Positions 8,083 through 16,430 of a stretch of DNA of 64,000 nt are shown here, one piece after another. The position numbers and the translations under genes are program-made. The notes beneath the pieces were generated by a model. It was not told the DNA's origin. It saw only the letters and a list, made by a program, of their open reading frames with translations, and made no database searches. Origin of the DNA: Streptomyces rimosus (GTDB taxonomy: Bacteria > Actinomycetota > Actinomycetes > Streptomycetales > Streptomycetaceae); NCBI RefSeq assembly GCF_008704655.1, contig NZ_CP023688.1, forward strand, positions 6,764,001 through 6,828,000, written 5' to 3'. The first letter of the stretch is position 1; the number at the start of each line of letters is the position of its first letter.

Positions 8083-9351
8083 ATGCGGCGTGGCATGGTG
8101 ACCACCGCGTTGGTCGCGGGTCTGGCAATGGCGGCGACGGCGTGCGGAGGTGGCGGCGGCGGAGGCGACCAGCAGAGCGGGGGCGAGCTGTCGGGCACCG
8201 TGACCTTCTGGGACACCTCCAACGACGCCGAGAAGGCGACGTACAAGAAGCTGGCCGAGGACTTCGAGAAGGAGCACCCGAAGGTCGACGTCAAGTACGT
8301 CAGCGTCCCGTTCGGCGACGCCAACGCCAAGTTCAAGAACGCCGCGGGCGGCGGGGCCGGCGCGCCCGACGTGATGCGCACCGAGGTCGCCTGGGTCGCC
8401 GACTTCGCCAACCTCGGCTATCTCGCGCCGCTGGACGACACCCCGGCCCTGGACAACCCGGGCGACTACCTCCCGCAGGCGCTCGGCAGCACCAGGTTCA
8501 AGGACAAGACGTACGCGGTGCCGCAGGTCACCGACACCCTCGGCCTCTTCTACAACAAGCGGCTCCTCAAGGAGGCCGGTGTCGAGGTCCCCAAGACCTT
8601 CGCCGAGCTGTCCGCCGCCGCCAAGAAGATCAAGGACAAGACCGGCGCCACCGCGCTCTACCTGCGCGGCGACGACCCGTACTGGTTCCTGCCGTACCTC
8701 TACGGCGAGGGCGGCAACATGGTCGACGCGCGCGACAAGATCGTGGAGATCGACGACGACGCGGGCGTCAAGGCGTTCAAGGCGATCAAGGACCTGGTCG
8801 ACTCCAAGGCCGCCGTCACCGACGCCACCGACGGCCAGGAGAACCAGCTCAAGGCCCTCAAGGACGGCAGTGTCGCGATGGCCGTCAGCGGCCCGTGGGA
8901 CATCGAAGGCGTCCGCGCGGGCAAGGAGTTCAAGGACAAGAAGAACCTGGGCGTCGCACCCGTGCCCGGCGGCAGCGCCTCGCAGGGCTCCCCGCAGGGC
9001 GGCTGGAACCTCTCCGTCTACGCCGGCTCGAAGAACCTCCAGGCGTCCTACGCCTTCGTGAAGTACATGAGCTCGGCGAAGGTGCAGCAGCAGACCACCG
9101 AGAAGCTGAGCCTGCTGCCCACCCGCAAGTCGGTGTACGAGCTCCCCTCCGTCAAGAACAACGAGATGGTCGGCTTCTTCAAGCCCGCCGTCGACAAGGC
9201 CGTCCAGCGCCCGTGGATCGCCGAGGGCAACTCCCTCTTCGAGCCGATCAAGGTCCAGATGAACAAGGTCCTCACCGGCGCCGCCACCCCCGAACAGGCC
9301 GCCAAGGCCGTCGGCGACAGCTACCGCAAGATCCTCAAGGACTACAAGTGA
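8083..9351 (+). CDS. malE: Maltose/maltodextrin ABC transporter substrate-binding lipoprotein MalE
   Basis: 422 residues. A signal peptide with a lipobox ends in AMAATAC (Cys21), then a Gly/Gln-rich linker, then a bacterial extracellular solute-binding protein family 1 fold (GTVTFWDTSNDAEKATYKKLAEDFEKEHP; GAPDVMRTEVAWVADFANLGYLAPLD; PQGGWNLSVYAGSKN). ATG 8083 has GAAGGAG 7 nt upstream. The protein is anchored outside the membrane and delivers maltose or maltodextrin to MalFG. It is the first gene of a five-gene run ending at 13909, and its stop overlaps the malF start. No ATPase gene is adjacent; in Streptomyces the shared ATPase MsiK, encoded elsewhere, normally serves this importer. It is likely induced by maltose through MalR. 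Confidence 0.95.
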   Translation: MRRGMVTTALVAGLAMAATACGGGGGGGDQQSGGELSGTVTFWDTSNDAEKATYKKLAEDFEKEHPKVDVKYVSVPFGDANAKFKNAAGGGAGAPDVMRTEVAWVADFANLGYLAPLDDTPALDNPGDYLPQALGSTRFKDKTYAVPQVTDTLGLFYNKRLLKEAGVEVPKTFAELSAAAKKIKDKTGATALYLRGDDPYWFLPYLYGEGGNMVDARDKIVEIDDDAGVKAFKAIKDLVDSKAAVTDATDGQENQLKALKDGSVAMAVSGPWDIEGVRAGKEFKDKKNLGVAPVPGGSASQGSPQGGWNLSVYAGSKNLQASYAFVKYMSSAKVQQQTTEKLSLLPTRKSVYELPSVKNNEMVGFFKPAVDKAVQRPWIAEGNSLFEPIKVQMNKVLTGAATPEQAAKAVGDSYRKILKDYK

Positions 9352-10334
9352 CGGACGCGGTACGGATGTCCCGGGCCCGGCGGAAGGCGGCCGCGTCCGC
9401 CGGTGCGCCGGGCCGGGTACGCAAGGCCCTGGCCACCCACTGGTACGCCTGGACCATGGTCGCCCCGGTGGTGCTCGTCATCGGCGTCATCATCGGCTAC
9501 CCGCTGGTCCGCGGCCTGTACCTGTCGCTGACCGACGCCAACGAGGCCAACGTCGAGCGCAACATCGGCATGAACCACATCCCGGCCACCTACCGGTTCA
9601 CCGGCCTGGACAACTACACCGAGATCCTCGGCGACGGCGTCTTCTGGAGCCGGCTCGGCTGGACCGTGGTGTGGACGGTGGCCTGCGTCGGTCTCACCTT
9701 CGCCATCGGCCTGACCCTGGCCAACCTGCTCAACCGCAAGCTCCGGGGGCGCACCTTCTACCGGCTGGCGCTGATCCTGCCCTGGGCGATCCCCGCCTTC
9801 GTCTCCGTCTTCACCTGGCGGCTGCTCTACAACGAGAAGAACGGCCTGCTGAACAAGCTGCTGGCGGGCGGCGGCATCGACGCGGTGCCGTGGCTGAACG
9901 ACCCGACCTGGGCCAAGCTGTCGGTCATCGCCGTCAACGTCTGGCTGGGCGTACCGTTCATGCTCGTCGCGCTGCTCGGCGGTCTCCAGTCGATCCCGGG
10001 CGAGCTGTACGAGGCGGCGGAGATGGACGGGGCGGGCGCCTGGCAGCGGTTCCGCAACATCACCCTGCCCAGCCTGCGCGGGGTGAGCAGTACCGTGATC
10101 CTGCTCTCCACCATCTGGACGTTCAACATGTTCCCGGTGATCTATCTGCTCACCCGGGGCGGTCCGGGCGACGCCACGGAGATCCTGGTGACGTACGCCT
10201 ACCGGCTCTCCTTCGTCGACAGTCCGCGGGACTTCTCCGGCTCGGCCGCCTGGGGCGTGCTGATCCTGCTCCTGCTGTCCATGATCGCGGTGGTCTACCG
10301 CCGTTCGCTCCGCAAGCAGGGAGAGGTGTGGTGA
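9348..10334 (+). CDS. malF: Maltose ABC transporter permease MalF
   Basis: 328 residues and six predicted membrane helices, with a cytoplasmic basic N-terminus before the first helix (TMVAPVVLVIGVIIGYPLV). The EAA loop that contacts the ATPase is YEAAEMDGAGAWQRFRNITL followed by PSLRG (about residues 223-248). The GTG at 9348 overlaps the malE TGA (GTGA) and is preceded by AAGG about 7 nt upstream. An ATG at 9366 is an alternative start but has no good ribosome binding site. It pairs with MalG to form the translocation pore. Confidence 0.93.
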   Translation: MTDAVRMSRARRKAAASAGAPGRVRKALATHWYAWTMVAPVVLVIGVIIGYPLVRGLYLSLTDANEANVERNIGMNHIPATYRFTGLDNYTEILGDGVFWSRLGWTVVWTVACVGLTFAIGLTLANLLNRKLRGRTFYRLALILPWAIPAFVSVFTWRLLYNEKNGLLNKLLAGGGIDAVPWLNDPTWAKLSVIAVNVWLGVPFMLVALLGGLQSIPGELYEAAEMDGAGAWQRFRNITLPSLRGVSSTVILLSTIWTFNMFPVIYLLTRGGPGDATEILVTYAYRLSFVDSPRDFSGSAAWGVLILLLLSMIAVVYRRSLRKQGEVW

Positions 10335-11173
10335 TGAACAAGCCCCTGCGCGGCAAGCGCAGCCCGCTGGCGTCCGTCGGCCTGCACGTGACCCTCCTGA
10401 CCGCCGCCGTCATCGCGGTCTTCCCGCCGCTGTGGCTGCTGGTCACCTCCTTCAAGCCGAAGAACGACGCCTTCACCACCGGCCTGGTCAGCAACTTCAC
10501 GTTCGCCAACTACCGGCATGTGGTGGCCGACACCCAGTTCCTGACCTGGTTCGGCAACTCGGTGGTCGTCGTCGGTGTCACCACCGTCCTCGGCGTCTTC
10601 GTCGCGGCCACCACCGGCTACGCCGTCAGCCGCTTCCGCTTCCCGGGCATGCGCCCGCTGATGTGGCTGCTGCTGATCACGCAGATGTTCCCGGTCGCGG
10701 TGCTGATCGTGCCGCTGTACAACCTGATGGCGAGCCTGGGCCTGCTCAACCAGCCGGCCGGTCTGGTCATCACGTACCTGACCATCGCCGTACCGTTCTG
10801 CGCCTGGATGATGAAAGGTTTCTTCGACACCATCCCGGTGGAGATCGACGAAGCCGGACGCGTCGACGGCCTCAACCCCTTCGGCACCTTCTGGCGCCTG
10901 GTCCTGCCGCTGGCCCGCCCCGGCCTGGCCGTCACCGGCTTCTACACCTTCGTGACGGCCTGGGCCGAGGTCGCGTACGCCTCCGCCTTCATGACCGGTG
11001 AGGAGAACCTGACCCTCGCCGGCGGCCTGCAGACCTTCGTCAACCAGTACCTCAACGACTGGGGCTCGATGACCGCCGCCGCCGTGATCATCGCGGTGCC
11101 CGCCGCCCTGGTCTTCGCCTTCGCCCAGCGCCACCTCGTCGCCGGACTGACCGCCGGCACCACCAAGGGATGA
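10334..11173 (+). CDS. malG: Maltose ABC transporter permease MalG
   Basis: 279 residues with six helices. It has the MalG-type EAA loop EIDEAGRVDGLNPFGTFWRL followed by VLPLARPG, and the C-terminus AQRHLVAGLTAGTTKG that in MalG-type permeases reaches toward the ATPase. The ATG at 10334 overlaps the malF TGA (TGATG) and has GGGAGAGG 7 nt before it; a GTG one codon earlier is also possible. The spacing implies co-transcription and translational coupling with malF. The next gene starts after one base. Confidence 0.94.
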   Translation: MNKPLRGKRSPLASVGLHVTLLTAAVIAVFPPLWLLVTSFKPKNDAFTTGLVSNFTFANYRHVVADTQFLTWFGNSVVVVGVTTVLGVFVAATTGYAVSRFRFPGMRPLMWLLLITQMFPVAVLIVPLYNLMASLGLLNQPAGLVITYLTIAVPFCAWMMKGFFDTIPVEIDEAGRVDGLNPFGTFWRLVLPLARPGLAVTGFYTFVTAWAEVAYASAFMTGEENLTLAGGLQTFVNQYLNDWGSMTAAAVIIAVPAALVFAFAQRHLVAGLTAGTTKG

Positions 11174-11174
11174 C

Positions 11175-12779
11175 ATGACCACCCAGCACACCGACGCCAC
11201 CGGAGCGACCGCCGAGACCCAGTGGTGGCGCGACGCGGTGATCTACCAGGTCTATCCGCGCAGCTTCGCCGACGGCAACGGCGACGGCATGGGGGACCTG
11301 CCCGGCATCCGCGCCCGCCTGCCGTACCTCAGGGACCTCGGCGTCGACGCGGTCTGGCTCAGCCCCTTCTACTCCTCCCCGCAGGCCGACGCCGGTTACG
11401 ACGTGGCCGACTACCGCGTCATCGACCCGGCCTTCGGCACCCTCGCCGACGCCGAGGCCGTCATCCGCGACGCGCACGGCCTGGGCCTGCGCATCATCGT
11501 GGACGTGGTCCCGAACCACTGCTCCGACCAGCACGCGTGGTTCCGGCAGGCGCTGGACGAGGGGCCCGGCTCGACGCTGCGCGAGCGCTTCCACTTCCGT
11601 AAGGGACGCGGCGAGAACGGCGAACTCCCGCCCAACGACTGGGAGTCCGTCTTCGGCGGCCCCGCCTGGACCCGCGTCGCGGACGGCGAGTGGTACCTCC
11701 ACCTCTTCGCCCCCGAACAGCCCGACTTCAACTGGGACCACCCCGCCGTCCAGGACGAGTTCCGCTCCATCCTGCGCTTCTGGCTCGACCTCGGCGTGGA
11801 CGGCTTCCGCATCGACGTGGCCCACGGCCTGGTCAAGGCGCCGGGACTGCCCGACATGGGCCACGCCGACCAGCTCAAACTGCTCGGCAACCAGGTGCTG
11901 CCCTTCTTCGACCAGGACGGCGTCCACGCGATCTACCGCTCCTGGCGCAAGGTCCTGGACGAGTACGCGGGCGAGCGCATCGGCGTGGCGGAAGCCTGGA
12001 CCCCCAGCGCCGACCGCACCGCCCTGTACCTGCGCCCCGACGAGCTGCACCAGGCGTTCAACTTCCACTACCTGAACACCGGCTGGGACGCCGCCGGACT
12101 CCGCGCCGTCATCGACGCCTCCCTCGACGCGATGCGCCCGGTCGGCGCCCCCACCACCTGGGTCCTGTCCAACCACGACGTCGTACGGCACCGCACCCGC
12201 CTCGGCGGCGGCGAGCGCCGGGCCCGCGCCGCGGCCCTCCTCATGCTCGCGCTCCCCGGCTCCGCCTACGTCTACCAGGGCGAGGAACTGGGCCTGCCCG
12301 AGGTCACCGATCTGCCCGACGAGGTGCGCCAGGACCCGGCGTTCTTCCGGGGCGACGGGCAGGACGGCCTGCGCGACGGCTGCCGGGTGCCGATCCCGTG
12401 GTCCGGCGACTCCGCACCGTACGGCTTCGGTACGGGCGGCAGCTGGCTGCCGCAGCCACCGCAGTGGGCGCGGCTGAGTGTCGCCGCCCAGACCGGCGAC
12501 CCGGCCTCCATGCTGGAGCTGTACCGTACGGCCCTCACGCTGCGCCGCGAGCACCCCGGCCTGGGCGCGGGCGACGCGGTCGAGTGGCTGGGCGCGCCCG
12601 AAGGCGTGCTGGCCTTCCGGCGCCCCGGCGGCTTCGTCTGCGTCGTGAACACGACCGCAGAACCGGTCCGCGCCCCGGCCGAGCCGTCCTGGCGCCTGCT
12701 GCTGGCCTCGTCCGACCTGCTCACCGTGGACGACGAGCTGATGATCCCGGCGGACACCGCCGTGTGGTGGGAGGCGTGA
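11175..12779 (+). CDS. GH13 alpha-glucosidase (second copy, in mal operon)
   Basis: 534 residues, cytoplasmic, and close to the minus-strand paralogue along the whole length. The four GH13 regions are intact: [21 protein letters not shown] (nucleophile), RIGVAEAWTP (acid/base) and VLSNHDVVRHRTRLGG. The gene begins one base after the malG stop and its TGA overlaps the GTG start of the downstream LacI gene, so it is the fourth cistron of the malEFG operon. In S. coelicolor a glucosidase gene also follows malG. It should release glucose from imported maltodextrins. The main difference from its paralogue is in the C-terminal beta domain (WRLLLASSDLLTVDDELMIP). A substrate-length difference between the two copies cannot be read from sequence. 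Confidence 0.93.
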   Translation: MTTQHTDATGATAETQWWRDAVIYQVYPRSFADGNGDGMGDLPGIRARLPYLRDLGVDAVWLSPFYSSPQADAGYDVADYRVIDPAFGTLADAEAVIRDAHGLGLRIIVDVVPNHCSDQHAWFRQALDEGPGSTLRERFHFRKGRGENGELPPNDWESVFGGPAWTRVADGEWYLHLFAPEQPDFNWDHPAVQDEFRSILRFWLDLGVDGFRIDVAHGLVKAPGLPDMGHADQLKLLGNQVLPFFDQDGVHAIYRSWRKVLDEYAGERIGVAEAWTPSADRTALYLRPDELHQAFNFHYLNTGWDAAGLRAVIDASLDAMRPVGAPTTWVLSNHDVVRHRTRLGGGERRARAAALLMLALPGSAYVYQGEELGLPEVTDLPDEVRQDPAFFRGDGQDGLRDGCRVPIPWSGDSAPYGFGTGGSWLPQPPQWARLSVAAQTGDPASMLELYRTALTLRREHPGLGAGDAVEWLGAPEGVLAFRRPGGFVCVVNTTAEPVRAPAEPSWRLLLASSDLLTVDDELMIPADTAVWWEA

Positions 12780-13909
12780 CCGACCACCCCGACGTGCCGC
12801 CGGCCGGGGGCAACGGCCCCCGGCTGGCGCACATCGCCGCGCAGGCCCAGGTCAGCGAGGCGACGGTCAGCCGGGTGCTCAACGGGAAGGCTGGCGTGGC
12901 CCGGGGCACCCGGCAGCGGGTCCTGGCGGCCCTGGACCTACTCGGCGGCGAGCGCCCCGTACGGCTGCGGCGCACCAGCGCGGGCCTGGTCGGCCTGATC
13001 GTCCCGGAGCTGACCAACCCGATCTTCCCGGCCTTCGCCCAGCTCATCGAACAGGCCCTGGCGGGCCACGGCTACACGCCCGTCCTGTGCACCCAGCTCC
13101 CCGGCGGGGCAACGGAAGACGAACTGGTCGAGCAGTTGGAAGCCCGCGGTGTCACCGGCATCATCTTCCTCTCCGGCCTCCACTCCGACAGCACCACCGA
13201 CCCCGCCCGCTACACCCGCCTGACCGACCGCGGCGTCCCGTACGTCCTCATCAACGGCTACCACGAGGACATCGCCGCCCCCTTCGTCTCCCCGGACGAC
13301 CGGGCGGCGGCCCGCATGGCCGTACGCCATCTCGCGGAACTCGGCCACCGCGCCATCGGCCTGGCCGTCGGCCCGGCCCGCTACGTCCCCTCGCGCCGCA
13401 AGGCCGAAGGCTTCGCAACGGCCCTCACCGACACCCTCGGCCTACGACGCGAACAGGCCGAACGCCTCATCCGCCACACCCTCTTCGGCGTCGAAGGCGG
13501 CCACGCGGCAGCCGCCTCCCTGCTGGACGCCGGCTGTACGGCGGTCGTCTGCGGCAGCGACCTGATGGCCCTCGGCGTCGTCCGCGCGGCACGGCAGCGC
13601 GGCCTCGACGTACCGGCCCGGGTCTCCGTCATCGGCTTCGACGACTCCCAGCTCATCGCCTTCACCGACCCACCGCTGACGACCGTCCGCCAGCCGGTGC
13701 GGGCGATGGCCACGGCGGCCGTGGACGCGCTGATCGAGGAGATCCGTGCGCGTGCGGACGGCGACCGGGGGCCGGACCGCCACACGGAGTTCGTCTTCCA
13801 GCCGGAGTTGGTGGTGCGGGGATCGACCGCCCCGGCCGCACCTCCGGCGGGCCCGGCCGCACCGGCCCGGTTCAGTGGTCCGGCGAAAGGCGGAGGGACC
13901 CGGCGATGA
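12776..13909 (+). CDS. LacI/GalR-family regulator, MalR paralogue
   Basis: 377 residues. It has a LacI HTH (LAHIAAQAQVSEATVSRVLNG, about residues 17-37) and an effector domain that tracks the minus-strand MalR through most of its length (GLVGLIVPELTNPIFPAF; GYTPVLCTQLPGGATEDEL; VIGFDDSQLIAFTDPPLTTVRQPV). The GTG start overlaps the glucosidase TGA. It is the fifth cistron of the plus-strand mal run and so would be autoregulated with it. The recognition helix SEATVSRVLNG is the same as in MalR, so the two probably recognise similar or identical operators; effector choice may differ. The 3' end overlaps the convergent GAF-ANTAR gene by 38 bp. Confidence 0.9.
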   Translation: MTDHPDVPPAGGNGPRLAHIAAQAQVSEATVSRVLNGKAGVARGTRQRVLAALDLLGGERPVRLRRTSAGLVGLIVPELTNPIFPAFAQLIEQALAGHGYTPVLCTQLPGGATEDELVEQLEARGVTGIIFLSGLHSDSTTDPARYTRLTDRGVPYVLINGYHEDIAAPFVSPDDRAAARMAVRHLAELGHRAIGLAVGPARYVPSRRKAEGFATALTDTLGLRREQAERLIRHTLFGVEGGHAAAASLLDAGCTAVVCGSDLMALGVVRAARQRGLDVPARVSVIGFDDSQLIAFTDPPLTTVRQPVRAMATAAVDALIEEIRARADGDRGPDRHTEFVFQPELVVRGSTAPAAPPAGPAAPARFSGPAKGGGTRR

Positions 13910-14573
13910 TGCCGCGGGCGACGTGCAGCAGCGGCAGGTCGTGGCGCCAGGCGTGTGCGCGCAGGCGTACCAGGGCTTCGTCGATGGTCACGTCGAGCTG
14001 GGCGGTGAGCACGCCGGCGGCCTGATGGACCGCCGCGCGGTGCAGGTCGGGGCCCTGGGTTCCGGAGGCCAGGGCGTGGGTCGGTGTGTGCAGCAGCAGC
14101 TCCAGGGTGACCCGGGCGAACCGGGTGAAATCCTGGTACTGGCCGTCGGGGAAGGGCCCGGGGGCGGTGCGGTAGCCGGTCAGGACACCGGCAGTGGCGA
14201 CGCCCAGCAGGAGCGGTACGGCGATGACGGCGCGGACCGGAGTGCGGCACGCGGCGGGGGCGAACAGCGGCCAGCGGTCGTTGGGGGCGGCGCCCAGGTC
14301 GGTTTCGATGACGGCATGTCCGGACCTGGCGGCCTCCAGGGTGGGGCCTTCGCCGAGGGTGTATTGCAGGTCCTCCAGCTCCGGGCCGAGCGGGTCGGCG
14401 GGATCGGCCCACAGCAGCTCCAGCATGCCGCGCCGGGAGCGCAGGGCGAGAGTCAGGGCGTCGAGGCGCAGGAGGCGGGCGGCCTCGGCTGCCGGCGCGT
14501 CGGTCAGGTCACCGCCGGTATCGGCGGTCCGGTACAGACTGTTCAGAAGATCGGTGAACTCACCGCGGACCAT
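13872..14573 (-). CDS. GAF-ANTAR domain protein (putative RNA-binding antiterminator)
   Basis: 233 residues. A GAF-like domain covers about residues 10-165 (YTLGEGPTLEAARSG, DRWPLFAPAACRTPVRAVIAVPL), followed by an ANTAR domain (about 175-230: HQAAGVLTAQLDVTIDEALVRLRAHAW continuing to LLHVARGIIAG). ANTAR domains bind paired hexaloop hairpins in mRNA leaders and prevent termination; the ligand of this GAF domain is unknown. ATG 14573 was selected because the in-frame extension upstream has no homology-like content and GC-rich purines precede the ATG. It lies 61 bp downstream of a second GAF-ANTAR gene in the same orientation, probably one operon. Its last 38 bp overlap the LacI gene tail to tail. 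Confidence 0.87.
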   Translation of the reverse strand: MVRGEFTDLLNSLYRTADTGGDLTDAPAAEAARLLRLDALTLALRSRRGMLELLWADPADPLGPELEDLQYTLGEGPTLEAARSGHAVIETDLGAAPNDRWPLFAPAACRTPVRAVIAVPLLLGVATAGVLTGYRTAPGPFPDGQYQDFTRFARVTLELLLHTPTHALASGTQGPDLHRAAVHQAAGVLTAQLDVTIDEALVRLRAHAWRHDLPLLHVARGIIAGSLRLSPDH

Positions 14574-14634
14574 GACACGTCCCCCCCGGGCCGACCTGAG
14601 GGCAAGGAAACGACCGGCGATGAGGGGCCCCGGC

Positions 14635-15375
14635 TCATCGAGCGGGTTCGAGCAGATCGGTGGGCACGTCGCCCCGGGTGATCCGGGCCGCCAGGTCGGT
14701 GAGTTTCTGCTGCCGGGAGCGGGCATGGGCGCGCAGCCGCTGGAACGCCTCGTCCATATCGACGCCCAGGCGGGCGGAGAGCACCCCCTTGGCCTGTTCG
14801 ATGACCAGGCGGCTGTCCAGGGCGGTCTGCAACTGGTCGAGCACCTGGTCCTTGTCGGCCAGCTGCTGCCGGAAGGCCAGGGCGGCACCGGCGGCGTCGG
14901 CGAGCGTCTGCGCCAGCCGCAGGTCGTGGGTACCGGGGAAGGGCGGCCCTGCCATCAGCAGGTTGAGGGCGCCCAGGGACAGTTGCGGCAGGTGGAGGTT
15001 CACCGCGGCCACCGCCGTGATCCCGGCCCGGCGGGCGCGGGGCGCGAAGCGCGGCCACCGGATGCTGGCCGGCGGCTCGGACAGCGAGAGCACCGGCAGC
15101 GGGCGGCGGGAACGGGCGCTGTCGAGGCAGGGGCCTTCGTTCAGTTCGATCTGGTCCTCTTCCAGGGCCAGGCACAGTTCGTCGGACGCGGTGACGTACA
15201 CGACGCCGGTGCCGTCCGGCTCCAGGACGGTGATACCGGCGCTGCGTACGGGCAGCAGGGCGACCGCCTCGGCGGTCAGGTCGTGCAGCAGCTCCAGCGG
15301 GTCGAAGCCCGTACGGCGGTGTGCGAGGTCGAGAACGCCGTGGGCGATCCGCACTTCGCGATCGGTGGTGGTCAT
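14635..15375 (-). CDS. GAF-ANTAR domain protein
   Basis: 246 residues. GAF region about 25-165 (ITVLEPDGTGVVYVTASDE, NEGPCLDSARS, RWPRFAPRARRAGITAVAAV), coiled-coil-like linker (FRQQLADKDQVLDQLQTALDS), ANTAR domain about 190-240 (VIEQAKGVLSARLGVDMDEAF, QRLRAHARSRQQKLTDLA). The EQAKGVL and DEAFxxLRxxA signatures are typical. ATG 15375 has AGGCG upstream; the longer frame to 15555 is Pro/Ala-rich and unlikely to be translated. It is the first gene of a tandem GAF-ANTAR pair. Proteins of this type are often sensors controlling adjacent or distant leaders; no obvious paired hexaloop was recognised nearby. Confidence 0.88.
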   Translation of the reverse strand: MTTTDREVRIAHGVLDLAHRRTGFDPLELLHDLTAEAVALLPVRSAGITVLEPDGTGVVYVTASDELCLALEEDQIELNEGPCLDSARSRRPLPVLSLSEPPASIRWPRFAPRARRAGITAVAAVNLHLPQLSLGALNLLMAGPPFPGTHDLRLAQTLADAAGAALAFRQQLADKDQVLDQLQTALDSRLVIEQAKGVLSARLGVDMDEAFQRLRAHARSRQQKLTDLAARITRGDVPTDLLEPAR

Positions 15376-15764
15376 ACGGCGCCTGCCAATCGACCGGCAC
15401 CCGTCCCATGACGGCGGCGGGGGCAGGGCTGCGTCCGGCGGCGGGAAGTCATCGGCCCCTCCGTCAGGCCATGTCGCGCCCGCTGGCGAGGACTTCGCTG
15501 CTCGCCTCTCATCCCTGGCTCGCCCGCCCGAGGCCGCCGCGTCGGCCGGTTCCACGCAGCCCGGACAGCCTCACGGTGCGCTCGGGCGGGTACCCGTTCT
15601 CCGGGGTTTCAAACCGGGAGCGTTCGGTGTTCGCGTCCGTATGTGTCCACTTCGGCGTACGCCCGGTACGGCTTCGCAGCGATCAACGCGGATGACAGGA
15701 TGGCCCTCCGCGACGGCCTCCAGCCGCGCCGCCGCAGCCACCACGGGAAAGGTGCCGGACGACC
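15376..15764. promoter_or_regulatory. Divergent intergenic region with a weak sigma-B-like promoter
   Basis: 389 bp without a convincing gene. On the plus strand GCCT-N16-GGGTAC (about 15568-15593) fits the GNNT-N14/16-GGGTAY pattern of Streptomyces sigma-B/F promoters, upstream of the maltokinase-cap gene. Just downstream lies a short dyad GGTTT-C-AAACC (15605-15615). Both are weak, unproven matches. Confidence 0.3.
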
Positions 15765-16430
15765 ATGGCCATCATCCACCACACCACCCTCTCGCCCACC
15801 AAACTGGAACTGCTCGCCCCCTGGCTCCTCAAGCAGCCCTGGTACGCGGGCGACGGCCGCGCGCCGGAGCTGGCCAGGACGGGCGGCTTCCGGCTCGATG
15901 ACCCAGAGGGCGAGGTCGGCATGGAATTCATGGTGGCCACCGATGCCGCCGGGCCCGAACCGGTGGCGTACCACGTCCCGTTCACCTACCGGGGCGCGCC
16001 CCTGGTCGGCGCCGACCACGCGCTGGTCGGCACGCTCGAACACGGCGTCCTGGGCAAGCGCTGGGTCTACGACGGTACCCACGACCCGGTCCTCGCCACC
16101 CAGCTCTTCGCCTGCCTCCTCGGCAAGGCCGCCCCCCAGGCCCAGAGCGAGACCGACGCCCTCGACCCCACCGTCCTCCCGCACTTCACGGAACCCGGCC
16201 ACGAGGGGGCCACCGGGCCCGAGTCGGTGACGCAGAGCGCGTCCGCGACCGACATCCACATCCGGTCGTCCCGCCCGCTGGTCCTGCGCGTACACCGTGT
16301 GCTGACGGCGGGCGAGGAGCCGGCCGGTGGGGCGCTCGGTCACATCAGCGCTCCGTGGCCGGATGCGGCGGGGGAGAAGGCGCGCGGGGTGTTCGTCACG
16401 GTGCATGAGGGCGGGGAGTCCGGCAGCTGA
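15765..16430 (+). CDS. Maltokinase N-terminal cap-like domain protein
   Basis: 221 residues. The N-terminal about 180 residues resemble the cap domain that precedes the kinase domain of maltokinases (MAIIHHTTLSPTKLELLAPWLLKQPWYAG; GEVGMEFMVATDAAGPEPVAYHVPFTYRGAPL; GTLEHGVLGKRWVYDGTHDPV), but no kinase domain follows, so it is a stand-alone cap protein; such Streptomyces proteins are often loosely annotated as glucan-branching-associated. ATG 15765 has AAGG about 12 nt upstream. The 3' end overlaps the convergent methyltransferase gene by 35 bp. A role in glucan or trehalose-maltose metabolism is suggested by family only. Confidence 0.8.
   Translation: MAIIHHTTLSPTKLELLAPWLLKQPWYAGDGRAPELARTGGFRLDDPEGEVGMEFMVATDAAGPEPVAYHVPFTYRGAPLVGADHALVGTLEHGVLGKRWVYDGTHDPVLATQLFACLLGKAAPQAQSETDALDPTVLPHFTEPGHEGATGPESVTQSASATDIHIRSSRPLVLRVHRVLTAGEEPAGGALGHISAPWPDAAGEKARGVFVTVHEGGESGS

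Noticed and set aside
8083..13909. Missing malK ATPase as a defect of the operon
   Set aside because: Streptomyces sugar importers normally share the ATPase MsiK encoded elsewhere, so its absence is expected.
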